This document shows, one piece after another, positions 34,716 to 45,010 of a stretch of DNA of 64,000 nucleotides. The notes under the pieces were generated by a model. The model saw only the letters and a program-made list of their open reading frames with translations, had not been told where the DNA came from and made no database searches. The stretch covers positions 873,001 to 937,000 of the forward strand of contig CM034139.1 of the NCBI GenBank assembly GCA_019914995.1. The letters run 5' to 3'. The first letter of the stretch is position 1. Each line of letters opens with the position of its first letter. Both the position numbers and the translations under genes were made by a program. The stretch is from Acanthochlamys bracteata. Its lineage: Eukaryota; Streptophyta; Magnoliopsida; Pandanales; Velloziaceae.

Positions 34716-34917
34716 ATTAAATAATATATATTATATAAATAATTATATGGATTAAACAGATTATTTTCGGATCAATCTTAATCGAACCCAAACATGTTTA
34801 ATTTTTTCGGATCAAATTCAGATTGATCCAAAAACGACCCAAATTCGACAATAAATTGACCCGAATCAATCCTTCTTGGGTCGGGTTCGTAAGTCAGGTC
34901 TGAATTTGTCACCCCTA
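34716..34917. mobile_element. Right part of a hAT-type MITE, split by the Sirevirus
   Basis: Aligns with the right third of the element at 55663-56213 (TATATAAATAATTA, GGATCAATC, then the terminus AATTTGTCACCCCTA). The left part is absent from the window. That fits Sirevirus insertion into the MITE followed by loss of the Sirevirus 5' end and its flank. Confidence 0.65.
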
Positions 34918-35204
34918 ATTCCTAACTTCTTAAGATCTAAATTGGGAAGCCTTCAGGTTCAGGTCCCCTGTTACCTTTTCGTATCCTCCAGAAACTCTAA
35001 CTCTCCACCAAATTGTCTCTCAGCTTTTTCTCTTATATCACCACAAAAATCCATTTCTCCTATTGACTCTAGAGAACATATCCGCATTTGATATGTGGAT
35101 TCATCAGACTCGATTGTCCATAGCTTCATCAGACTGTAACGACTCATAGCAGTTCAAATAAAACGAAACTCTACTAGCATTTTCAAGACCGAATCAGAGT
35201 CCGT
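34918..35204. other. Unassigned sequence
   Basis: Moderate GC. An open 71-codon stretch overlaps the MITE end, but I recognise nothing in it. No repeat boundary is visible. Confidence 0.3.
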
Positions 35205-35445
35205 TTGGAATTACATTTTTTCAATAAAATTTTTCAATTTTCAATTTTATATTTTTGAATATATATTTTATATATATCTAAAAATTTTATTTAAAAATTT
35301 AGAAAGTGTAAAAAAATTTTATATAATGAAATTTTTTTATTACATATTTTTATTTTTTTTAAAAGTAAAAAAAATAAAACTTACTTTTAAAAAAAATAAA
35401 AATATTTTTATTTAAAAAAATTCTATTTTACAAGTACTCTTGCAT
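35205..35445. repeat. AT-rich MITE-like repeat (family M)
   Basis: Begins with CCGTTTGGAATTAC and is over 85% A/T with runs of T and A. Its reverse complement aligns over about 230 bp with 53846-54078 (shared AGAAAGTGTAAAAAAATTTTAT-type core near 35300). No clear target duplication. Confidence 0.5.
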
Positions 35446-35513
35446 CCTCAGAGCCTCCACTATATGGTCCTAACTGCTCCATCATAAGCGACAAGAAAAA
35501 TTTGAGCATGTTT
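35446..35513 (-). pseudogene. Coding remnant, second 30-residue repeat unit (left of transposon E1)
   Basis: On the minus strand it reads LSLMMEQLG followed by GGSEDARVLV. It repeats the SLMMEQLG stretch at 38310-38340. Together with 38254-38400 it forms a two-unit repeat interrupted by the 2.7 kb transposon. The gene family is not recognised. Confidence 0.45.
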
Positions 35514-36278
35514 GGCTAAGTTTTAAATTTAGAGTTTTTGGACGAAAGTTGCTGTTTATGTGCTTTTGCTGAAAAAAACGGCTGTTGAACTTTTGATTAG
35601 AAAGCTATTTTTTTCTGAATTATGTTTGGATAAATTCTACTGTTTAAAGTTTTTAAAAAAAAAAAATTATAGATATGTTTGGATAAGCTTGTGCTTATAA
35701 ATAAATAAAATATATAATGACTGAAATGCTCTTTAGTATATAATAAATGATATATTATTAAGTTTACTTTCATATATTATCTAATTTTTTGAAAATTAAT
35801 TTTATAATATATTATTAAAATATATTTGTTTAATATTATTTATAATAATATTTATAATATATGAATAAAATATATTATTATTATAATAAATTCTGAAATA
35901 ATATATTTAAATTATATATAAATATATTATTATTTAATATAATAATAATTATTTAATTAATTAATTAATTGGTAGAAATAAAAAGATATAGTAATATATT
36001 AGCAGTTTTAAATAAATTTTTAATTAAAAATAATAATGTCATATAGTTGATAGTTCAAATTCATACATAGTAATAAATACAATCATAATATTTATAATTA
36101 CTGTCTATATATTTGATTTGCAATTGCATCACGGCGTGCGATCCAACTCTGCATCTCCCCTTGAAATTCCTAACGAACAGCTGCTGCTTACAAGCAGCGC
36201 TAACGGTGTAGTGCTTGTAGCTATATGTATTCTAATACTTAACAGGTTTTTTTAAAAAACCATTCTAGAGCAGTGACA

Positions 36279-36370
36279 GCATGTCCAGCATCTCCATCTA
36301 ATTGAAAATATTGATAAAACTATTCCAGCATGTCCAGCATCTGCAGCATGTCTAGCATCTCCAACAATTA
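36279..36370. repeat. Short imperfect repeats inside E1
   Basis: GCATGTCCAGCATCT and close variants occur at about 36283, 36329 and 36347, and once more at 36786. Spacing is irregular and there are no unique spacers of equal length. Confidence 0.5.
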
Positions 36371-37800
36371 CTTTAACTATGTAATGAAAACATACTAATT
36401 ATCAATCTTAAACTAGGTGCATCTCCAGCAGCAAAAAATACCCCTTGATTTTCCTATGTCAATGCTATCTCTACAGCTGCAACTTACAACAAGTGTGTCC
36501 AATGGTGTAATACTTGTAGCTATATGTATTCTAATATTAACAGGTTTATTTTTTTTAACTATTGAAGGGGGTGTGAAGAAATAAAGTGGCAGCAGCAATG
36601 CATGTAGCAGTAAGTTCTTTCTTTTTTTGTCCCTCTTTCATCAAGAGCTAATTGAAAATGTTAGTACTATACTTGGCAGCAGTGCATATAGCAGCATTGC
36701 ATGGTCTATACTTGGTAGTTAGCTGGTACCCATTTGTATCTAATTGAAAATGTTGATAAAACTATACTAGGTGCATCTTCAGCATGTCCAGCATCTAATA
36801 GATGAAATTCTATTATAAAAAGACATATACTGTTTTTTGCAATAGAAAATCTTTTCAAAAATCATACCATTCTTTTTAGAAATTCTTTACAGAAAAATCA
36901 TACCATGACATCAATAGAAAAATGCTTTACAGAAATCTTTTTTAACCTGTAAAATCTCACTAAACAGCAACCTAGTTAAAAAAACAATTGCAAATCCATT
37001 TTAAAATATTGCAAGCTGCTATCAACAAGTGGAAGAAAATGAGAGGAGAGAACAACTAAAGAACACCACTCTGCTTGAAGTAACAGCCTACTTCTAGTAA
37101 GCAAAACACATGCTACTTTCAGTACATAGGAAAACTATAGTGTTCCAGTAGGTAGAGGACTGCTCTACAAGCAGTCACAAGACATTAAACACTACAAGCA
37201 GCACCTATAAAGCATTCATAATAATAACAACAACATAAGCATAACAATGCAATAAAAAACAGTGAGTTGTAGCTCTTACCAGTGCCTTCTCTTATAGAAA
37301 TTGAGACAATCATTCACAACACGAGAACCTTCAACCTCAGCACCTGCATACCAGTAAAATGTTCTAATTATTTGAATAAAAAGAACATGTAGTAAAGCTG
37401 AAAATTCATACAGCAGAAGTTTGAATACGGGAAATGTATTGAAAAAGAAAAGAATGTTATATATAATGTAGTGAAAAAATTTATAACATTAGAAGTTAGA
37501 GTGAAAAAGTTAAAACACTTCTGTCACAGACTTCTTTCATTCAATAATGAATCAATAAATGTTAGAACAAACAAAACGCTAGACGAAAAAAAAAAAAAAA
37601 AGGAGAAAATTTCACAAAATAACACTATAGGAATGTGATTTATCGAACGGAAAAAAAAAATCGAATGAAAAATCAAGAAATCAAGTACTTGTGTATCTCC
37701 TTGGCACCAAAGAACGTTTAGAAGATCAATGATGCACCGGGAACTTGTGAGCAGAGATCAGCCGGAAAAAATGTTGAGTAGAGATGAAACTACGGAAAGA

Positions 37801-37806
37801 TTTATA
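37801..37806 (-). promoter_or_regulatory. TATA-like box inside E1
   Basis: TATAAA on the minus strand, followed by a CT-rich leader-like stretch towards lower coordinates. It could drive the lost transposase or a captured transcript of E1. Confidence 0.35.
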
Positions 37807-38253
37807 GTGTTGAGCGAACGGGAGTGTTGAATGAGGAGTGAATGATCAAACGCTGGTGGGTGAGCAGCAGAGCCTAGTAACCAGAAGTGATTGGCAACGC
37901 CGACAGTGGATGGGCGAGCAGTGACGAGCAGTGGAGTGAATGCTGCAGAGACGAGCGAGGAGTGAATGCAGCGAACGGGTGAGAAATGAGTGAAGTGAGT
38001 GTGTAGCTGTGTGGGTGAGTAAATTTATATATATATAATTTGTCAAATTTAGCAAGATTAAAATAGTCATTTCACATTATAAGACAGGAAAAGCTCTGTG
38101 CTGCTTATTAAAAAAAAGCATCAAACTGATACTTTTTTTAAGCAAAAGAAGCTGCTTAATTTGGTAAAAAGCTTTCCTATCCAAACATAAAATTTACCGT
38201 GGAATATTTTTTTTCTGACCAAAAGCTGAAAAAAAGCACTCCCAAACCTGCAC

Positions 38254-38400
38254 AAAATGCCCAACTTGATCACACAAGCCATGTCAGCTAATACAAAGCC
38301 TTCATTGTCTTGTCCTAACTGCTCCATCATAAGCGACCAGAACACATGCTCAACTTGATCATACAAGCCATGGTCAGCTAATACCTTTATCTTGTCAGCT
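38254..38400 (-). pseudogene. Coding remnant, first 30-residue repeat unit (right of E1)
   Basis: The minus strand encodes LADHGLYDQVEHVFWSLMM, then EQLGQDNEGFVLA, and then restarts as DMACVIKLGIL. The DNA repeat period is 90 bp (GACCATGGCTTGTATG against GACATGGCTTGTGTG). The second unit is cut by E1 and resumes at 35513. Upstream codons are interrupted by stops. Host gene or older transposon gene remnant; family unknown. Confidence 0.45.
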
Positions 38401-39652
38401 TAAGGTGACAATTGAGGTGTATACTAGTGCTCTTTCTGTACCTCTTCGAAAACCTATTCTTCTTCCGCAATCATTCAATCAATCAACAAGTACAATTTTA
38501 AGCAATCAATCTAATAAATCAATTAATGATAATTGACTAGTTGCGGAACAGAGCTTTGTTTTGTGAAATTTGTGCAACAGTAGCACCTGCAGCAAAAGTA
38601 AAATCGATCAATCGATGCTTTCGTTCTCTTTTTCTCTTGCACCACCTGCTGCAACAGCAATAACAACAGCCTCTTACTCTTCTTTCTAGTTCTCTCCACA
38701 ACCAGATTAGAAGGCAAAAAATTGCAGCACCAGAAGCCGAAGGAGAGCAGCAACACAATCTGGTTCAGCTGAACTAGAAGATGCAACCAGTGATCAGATC
38801 AGATCTAAATCGGAGTTGGAGCTCCATCGAATTTGGACCAAAATTCTGAATAGGAAGATGCAGAAGAAGCAACTAGTAGGTGGTAATCAATTAGATCATG
38901 GTCGATTGCAGCAATCGGTATAGGAAACGTAATTGATTGACGGGAACACAGCAGCAATGATCGGCGGAGAAGAGCTACTTCGTTAGCGCTAATGCAACAG
39001 CAATGAATAGGATTTTCCTGACACTATTAATAGGGCTTTGCTCTCTTCTCTAACCATTCTTAAGTTAGTAAATCGTATGCTCTTCAATGTATCCTATTGA
39101 ACGATAATGCCATCTTTTAGTTTTAGATTTTGTCTTTGAGGTTTTAAAGATTCATTTCATACTCATATCTACGATAAGAACGAAGAAGTTATTTAGGAAT
39201 GTGGTTAATACATCCATGCCTGTAGTTGAGAATTTGATGAAGGCAACGCAATTTGAAAATTATATGAACCCGAATTTGAGGATCTCACACATGATGAACT
39301 TCTCAAAGACTCTGAATTCCGTTGGTTGTTTTTATTCATTGCTTTTAACTATTTCGGCAAAAGTTTCTGTTTTTCTTTTCCTACGAGGAAGAGAATAGAT
39401 CTAATTTGGTTTCGTTCTTATCCAAATTCTTAAATAGATTTAATTTTTGACTCCTTCAACTTCAATAGATTGCTGCAATCTTTACAATGTTTTATTTCTG
39501 AAGGTGCGTATATCTACTGCTCCTGCAAAGCAGATCTTACCTATATTTCCATAACAAACACATTGCTGGATGTAGTTCATTGCTGTTCCAAATTTCTTAC
39601 ATAAAATTTCATCACATACAATTGATAGATATTTTAGCTGGGGAGAAGAAAC
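38401..39652 (-). other. Transcript-like but unrecognised region
   Basis: GC is higher than in neighbours. On the minus strand an 87-codon open stretch (38786-38523) with a Leu/Gln/Arg-rich run crosses a TTTGCTGCAG/GTGCT acceptor-like site near 38585. On the plus strand 39201-39398 is open without recognisable similarity. It may be the 5' part of the gene whose repeats flank E1. I do not call a product. Confidence 0.25.
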
Positions 39653-39732
39653 TCAAACATAGAAGTAATGAAATACACCCAACAGAAACCAACCTATCAG
39701 TGCGTCTCTTGTGCAGGCTCTAATAGGATGGC

Positions 39733-39876
39733 TTAAATCGGGAAGGCACTTGCGAGAGAGGGATACACCACTGTGGCTGGATGAGCCATGATCCGGCGAC
39801 CTTTGTAGTGACGGAATGGATAAACCAACATACCCAGCGGCCACTCAATCAATGCAGCCAATGCAAATGCCACAAA
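39733..39876 (-). pseudogene. 5'-truncated member of the small Cys-motif family
   Basis: Reads VAFALAALIEWPLGMLV, then YPFRHYKGRRIMAHP, and ends SAFPI with a TAA at the same place as the intact members at 42797, 46129 and 50021. The N-terminal half with the CxxCG and NPCRC motifs is missing. The preserved part stops where AT-rich repeat DNA (39885-40085) begins. That repeat carries a near-duplicate of the GCGGCCACT.AATCA string at the break. Confidence 0.75.
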
Positions 39877-39884
39877 GCGGCCAC

Positions 39885-40085
39885 TTAATCAAATTTTTTA
39901 TTTTATATTTTTTAATAATTTTTTATAATATTATATAAATTTTATTTAAAATTTTATAAAATATTAAAAAAATTTATATCGTAAAATTTTATTATTATTT
40001 ATTATTATTTTTTTATTAAGATAAAAAAATTAAATCTCATTTTTCAAAATAAAATAAAATACTTTTTATAAATATTTCCGAACAC
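39885..40085. repeat. AT-rich MITE-like repeat (family M)
   Basis: Almost only A and T, with internal poly-T/poly-A arms like the copies at 35205 and 54820. It replaces the 5' half of the adjacent pseudogene. Confidence 0.4.
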
Positions 40086-40487
40086 CTCCTAACTCTTACT
40101 TGAAGTCATTTTGCTTTGCAACTGCTCTCCGTACTGAATAATGAGATCTACATACCCTTAATTAGTTCATCACACTGTCCCTTAAGTGCAAATACTTGCA
40201 CTCGTCGCTTTATTCTAACCGAATGCTCAGTCTTAATATTATTGGCTTCCAAGTTAGAATGAGTCCGAGTTAATAGGACTTAATGGGTCCGAATAAAATA
40301 CGGACTAATTTGGTAGGTTAGGCCGGATAAATAGCATAAAATTGTGCTAAATGAAAAATGGATTAATTAATTTAGAGGTAGACGAGCAATCCCTTTGGAT
40401 TGGGGCAAGTTGACCATAACTTGATAAGCATAATAGCTCACGTTTCTTAATAGTCTAACATTTGATGAATGTTGGATTGGGTACGTA

Positions 40488-40556
40488 CTTATAAGTGAGA
40501 GATACTAACTCTTAAAATAATTGATCATCTTAAGAGCTAGCAACTTCACTTATAAG
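40488..40556. repeat. Imperfect inverted repeat
   Basis: Left arm CTTATAAGTGAGAGATAC...CTCTTAA (40488-40515), right arm TTAAGAGCTAGC...TCACTTATAAG (40530-40556), 14-bp loop. About 27-bp arms with two or three mismatches or gaps. It could form a hairpin in RNA. Confidence 0.45.
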
Positions 40557-40817
40557 CACATACTTATTAAGACCACCAAGTCATGATGCACTTGAATCAA
40601 CTTAAAACGAGTTGCTGGACTATTTCTAAATTAGCTAACTAGTTTTTATTTGGACACCATATAGATTCCTACGCTACTAATTCGAATTTAGCCTACTAAA
40701 ATAGCTCATCGTTCACTCAGGTACACCAAATTCTACACACTATTAATTCAAACTCAGTATATTTTGGAGGCTTAATAATTTTCTCACAGCAACAAACTGG
40801 ATAGCTCCACTCATCAG

Positions 40818-40829
40818 ACTCTAATATCA
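40818..40829 (-). promoter_or_regulatory. Degenerate primer binding site (tRNA-iMet type)
   Basis: The minus strand reads TGATATTAGAGT, three transitions away from TGGTATCAGAGC, the common plant tRNA-Met site. It sits just after the LTR-like region. Confidence 0.35.
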
Positions 40830-40830
40830 A

Positions 40831-41403
40831 TTATAAAATCAGACCCCAAAACTAAAAAGATTGATCAACTTTTTTAGCATGAGAACTCGATCCTACAAAT
40901 GTCACTTGTTGGGTAGACTTAAGATCAAATGAGCACACAGATATAGATGGTGACACTTGAGAGTTCTCTCCATATACTACAGAGTTCAATTTAATCACAA
41001 ACTTAGGGCGTGTTTACCAAGGGGGTGGGAAGTGGAGTTTGGAATGAAGTGAAGTTTTTAGGAAATAAATTTAAAAAATAAAATTAAAAATATTTAATAA
41101 AAAATAAAATTTTATATTAATTATATATTTATAGTAAGTGTTAAATTTGAATTTTAAAAAAAATTTATTGATAACAAAATTTTATTTTAATTTTTGTATG
41201 TATTTATGTGAAACTTGAGTTTAAAAAAAGTGGAGTTTATGGGTGTTGGTAAACACGCCCTTAATGATTTTCTAGGATATTTAAATTGGTACTCTATATA
41301 CTAGAGAGCTCAATCTATGCACTCTTTAACATCAACTCGCTTTCCGTCCTATCTCAATCTAATTTAAGATGAATCCAACTCACCTTTAGTGAGAACACTA
41401 TCA
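40831..41403 (-). repeat. Degenerate LTR remnant carrying a Tourist-like MITE
   Basis: On the minus strand it would begin TGATAGTGTTCTC (41403) and end just before the PBS-like site, about 318 bp once the 255-bp MITE is removed. No second LTR is seen in the window. The call rests on the PBS-like site and the termini only. Confidence 0.35.
41006..41260. mobile_element. Tourist-like MITE (PIF/Harbinger type), 255 bp
   Basis: Perfect 15-bp inverted termini GGGCGTGTTTACCAA / TTGGTAAACACGCCC and a TTA duplication on both sides (41003-41005, 41261-41263). The interior is AT-rich and non-coding, so it depended on a transposase elsewhere. Confidence 0.85.
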
Positions 41404-41628
41404 AGGTCTAGTGTTTTAAATTGAATGTGATACTAAATTAAGGAGCTGCTAGGGATTCATTCTTAAAATTTTAAAAAAAAAAGTTATACAAACTACAGTA
41501 TGTAAAAGTTTTTAGTTAAAATTTTTTTTAAATATTACGTATCATAGGATTATTATATGTATTTTTTTTTAATCTAAAAAATTACATGTTTTTTTCTCAA
41601 AAAATTTGAAAAAAAAAAATTTCGAAAT
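41404..41628. other. Intergenic, AT-rich
   Basis: Nothing recognisable other than poly-A/T runs. Confidence 0.4.
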
Positions 41629-41761
41629 GGTAAACAACGATCTGCAGGGTGCTGTATGAGACGCCTGCCCTTGAAGTGCCGGAAACCGGCAAACCAGTAA
41701 CCAGTAGGCCACTCGATCGCCGCCGCAACAACGATGCGGCGATGTATCCAAGCGTTGGTCC
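41629..41761 (-). pseudogene. Decayed member of the small Cys-motif family
   Basis: In shifted frames the minus strand still shows PTLGY, AAAIEWPTGYWF, FRHFKGRRLIQHPA and a decayed end. It aligns with the core of the intact genes but lacks the N-terminal Cys block. It has at least one frameshift near 41730 and no conserved stop. Confidence 0.7.
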
Positions 41762-42796
41762 TCTGTTATTACATCAAGTTTAATCAAAACAATTTTTCCT
41801 TAGACTAATATGATATATAAAAATCGGCTCTCTATAGCAAAGTAATTGCTTAAGTATTTAAAAATTATTATTGTTTATATATGAATATATGCCTTTTTAA
41901 TATCTAACTAATTTAAAACGTTTATTAATATTAAACGATTAAGAAAAATTGATCGTTTACTCATTAAGGAACCAGCCTAATTCAGTGTTTCCAATTATTT
42001 GGTCTACAAATCAGATCTAGTGAAGTGTTAGTTAGAGGAAGGTTATAGATTTAAATTCTTATTTATTAAGATGATTTCATTGTTCATCTACGTGTAACTT
42101 GGAAATATAAACAATTCCAAAATTTTGCTTTTGTATTATTTTTAACAAAAATTATTTGAGTAAAAAATGTTTGTCTTTCCTTTCTTTATTTTTCTTTTGA
42201 TTTTTGAAAAACTACGGTACACATAATTTTTTTTAAAATTAAAATTTATGTTTGGTTAACGATAAAATATAATCAATAAATATATTATTGTGAAAAAGAG
42301 TCGACGAATGTAGTAGAATAAATTTAAGAAATAATATTTGTAAAGTTAGGCTAAGGCTAAAAATAAATAAAAGTTTAATTTAAAATAAGTTTCAAGTTAA
42401 TTTTAAAATAACAAGAGGTTCCAAAAATTGTTTTTATACGTCTGAAATGTGTCAACATTAATTAATTTAATCACTAGTTAATGATTTCACATTCTTTACG
42501 AAGAAATAGCTATGAGTTATTTATCTTTAGAAAAAAAAAATAAAAGTAAAATTCAGATCCAAACCTTTCAAATTAAAAGTTTTTTGGAACAAAAAAGTGA
42601 GAATAACATTCACTCGATTGTAGAGCACAAACTAAATACATACACATCAATTGGTTAATTAAACCATTAATTTGATACACAAAACAACAACAATCAATTA
42701 TATAAAATTACAGTGCGCACAAATTTCAACAAATATACAAAACAAAATCAAACACAATAAACATATATAGCACAGTTCTGTTATCATGACCAACGC
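41762..42796. other. Intergenic, AT-rich
   Basis: No gene supported. The last 60-80 bp before 42796 are the presumed 3'UTR of the next gene. Confidence 0.4.
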
Positions 42797-43063
42797 TTAT
42801 ATTGGGATGGCACTTGAAACGCGAGGGTATACAACGTTCGCAGGGTGCCGCAAGAGACGCCGGCCCTTGAAGTGCCGGAACGGGTAAACCAGCAACCCTA
42901 ACGGCCACTCAATCGCCGCTGCGACAACGAAAGCGACGAATCCCAATGTTGGTCCAACCACTTTGCACCTGCAAGGGTTCTGCATCGTCCCGCATTGCCA
43001 ACATTTTGGAATGACAGTCCTACGTGCGGCGACCGTCGGCCTCGTTGTCGTTACTGTCGCCAT
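42797..43063 (-). CDS. Small Cys-motif membrane-segment protein, family member 1 (88 aa)
   Basis: Single-exon gene. N-terminus is Thr/Arg-rich (residues 1-20), then CWQCG, then NPCRCKVVGPTLGF, a hydrophobic segment (about residues 40-62, FVAFVVAAAIEWPLGLLVYPF) and a basic, conserved tail FRHFKGRRLLRHPANVVYP ending SSAIPI. Four Cys in CxxC and CxC pairs suggest metal binding or a disulfide. The hydrophobic stretch could span or dip into a membrane. There is no signal peptide. I recognise it only as an uncharacterised plant family. ATG is chosen because homology with the paralogues starts soon after. A TATA-like box lies at 43187-43194. Two intact paralogues and two decayed ones lie nearby on the same strand. 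Confidence 0.8.
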   Translation of the reverse strand: MATVTTTRPTVAARRTVIPKCWQCGTMQNPCRCKVVGPTLGFVAFVVAAAIEWPLGLLVYPFRHFKGRRLLRHPANVVYPRVSSAIPI

Positions 43064-44149
43064 CTTCCTGTCGTCGTTAATCAGAAATTTTTCTTTAGTG
43101 ATTGATCCACGAATACAGATGAAGAGCTTAAGAGGAATTGCTGTTTGGTTATGAATGCGAGTGATTTGCGAAGTAAGAAGCAGGTTCTTATAAGCAGCTT
43201 ATGATAAGCTGGGTTAGGGGAAGACGTGGCGTGTTAGATTCTACTTGGGGAAGTCTTCAACTCTTGGCAATTCAACTTTTTGACACGTCTCGTGATGACT
43301 TGGCGATTTTAGATTATTCCATGTTAGATGTTCTTTGATAATCTCATAGGATTAAATTTAGCTTATAAAATAGGCGAAGCATGTTCTAGTTGTTGTGAAA
43401 CGTGGTCCTGTTCCTTTCGATGAGGGTTCTGGGAATTTGATTCGCATAAAATTTTTAGGAAAGTGTGTCTTTTCGGAGCAACAAAGTAACAACTATTCCA
43501 AACGTAGTCATAGACAGTGACGGTGTTGGTAGATTAGATTTGGGATTCTATATAAGCCCATTTTGTTACTGTCCGTTTAATAATATTTTTTTTTCGTATT
43601 TGTTAAATTTATTGGATTATGATTAATTATATATATATTATTTATTTATTTATTTATTGAATATAAAATTATCATCAACTATTCTTATTAATTTTATCAT
43701 ATTTATTTTTTAATTGTTTCATATTATCAGAATCATTCGATATTAAAAAAAATTTCAAATTTTTCGATCTAATTAAAATTTTATATTTTATCATTAATTT
43801 CAAATATTTTAAATTTAAATTCAGCCCAATTCAAAAGTACTACTTTTTGTTCCGATTTTTACAGGCTGTTCATTTTAAGGATAACTATTTTTATTTTCTC
43901 CATGTTTACTTACGTTGTATCGGGAGCAAATGAATGCGAAAGATTTCTTTGTTCTAACTTGCTATCAAAATTCTCAAGCACATGCCATTGATAGTACACT
44001 CGTTAGTTCGTCAGATCTCTTCCAATGGTGCAGTGATTTACAATCGTTTTATCCAATTAGAGCTATAACTTTAACGATAGTTTTGATTTGTATACCCCTC
44101 TGAATCTGTCTTTTTTGTCTCTCTAAATATGTTTTTTTTTAATATTAAA
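43064..44149. other. Promoter of the upstream gene and AT-rich spacer
   Basis: 43064-43400 is GC-richer and should hold the promoter of the 42797-43063 gene (TATA at 43187-43194). The remainder is AT-rich. A 62-codon open stretch at 43915 may be copia-derived, but similarity is too weak to call. Confidence 0.4.
43187..43194 (-). promoter_or_regulatory. TATA-like box of family member 1
   Basis: CTTATAAG on the minus strand, about 125 bp before the ATG. Confidence 0.45.
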
Positions 44150-45010
44150 TTTTATTGCTTCTCATCATATGACCTCCAACAATATTTATTGTCCAATGCT
44201 AAATCTTTACCATCACATGTTTTATCTTTACACATAACCAATGGTTCTTAGTTAATCACTACCAAATCTTGATGTATTATTTCATACACCCTATCTTTCC
44301 ATTCATTACTTTCAATCTTATTTCTATTAGTAGTCTTTATGTAGTGACTTTATTGTTACTTTTGATTCTCTTAGATGTATTCTAAATAATTCTCATATTG
44401 GCCAAATGATTGGTTGTACTCGTAAAAAAAAACGACTGTACCACTTAGAATATTTTCATATTTCTTTCTCAAATCCTTCCATCATTAGTTGTGCTACTAT
44501 TATTTCATCTACTACTGATTTGTGTCATGCTTCTTGAGCAAGTGACTTTTTCTTCACTATATGTATGTATGAATTATAAATTGGCAAAAAATTTTAACCC
44601 CGTCTTTCACTAAAAATTCATCAAAAATCACAAGTCTTTCACTAAAAATTCTAATATTTGGGGCTCTGTTTCTGTTCCGTCTTTAACTAGCTTTCGTTAT
44701 TATGTAAACTTTATTGATGATTACACATATCATATTTGGATTTATCTCATGCGTAATAAGATCGATCTTTTTTCTATTTATAATAGATTTGCTGCTATGA
44801 TTCATATTCAATTTAATGCTAGAATTAAAAAATTTTATTCTGATTACGCTCGTGATTATTTGTCATCTATCACAAGATCTATCTTACAAAATCATGGCAC
44901 TCTTTTTTAGCAATATTTTTACACTAATGAACAGAATGTGGTTGCAGAATACAAGCATCGTTATATTTTAGAGACTTACACTTTTTTGTTATCATATTCT
45001 ATAGGTATAA
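44150..45010 (+). pseudogene. Degenerate Ty1/copia pol fragment (protease to integrase)
   Basis: Frames are broken throughout. 44160-44290 resembles the copia protease (HHMTSNN, SLHITNGS). 44690-44760 reads as RYYVNFIDDYTYHIWIYLM, the integrase core around its first Asp. KKFYSDYARDYLSS (about 44830) covers the second Asp, and VVAEYKHRYILE (about 44940) the Glu region (AERKNRHLLE in live elements). It is older than the Sirevirus on the left and of a different copia lineage. No LTR was found. Confidence 0.65.

Larger units (their letters stand above)
35514..38253 (-). mobile_element. Non-autonomous DNA transposon E1 (2.74 kb)
   Basis: Left end GAGCATGTTTGGCTA, right end CTCCCAAACCTGCAC (inverted: GTGCAGGTTTGGGAG), imperfect 15-bp termini. 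Subterminal sequence at both ends aligns with the two ends of E2 (51974-54365) in reverse orientation. Inside, on the minus strand: a TATA box (37801-37806), a purine-rich repeat zone (37800-38010) that would be a 5' leader, and an exon-like block (37350-37281) bounded by AG and GT. No transposase is readable. There is a diverged internal duplication (about 36150-36250 against 36450-36560) and short GCATGTCCAGCATCT repeats. Confidence 0.55.
40086..40830. other. Intergenic or internal part of a degenerate retroelement
   Basis: No coding region. It lies on the internal side of the degenerate LTR at 40831-41403 and holds its PBS-like site and the inverted repeat at 40488-40556. No gag or pol is readable. 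Confidence 0.3.

Noticed and set aside
36279..36370. Short repeated GCATGTCCAGCATCT motif as a CRISPR-like array
   Set aside because: Irregular spacing, mutated units, eukaryotic context and no cas genes.
43915..44103. 62-codon ORF before the degenerate copia fragment
   Set aside because: Possibly copia gag-derived, but similarity is too weak to support a call.
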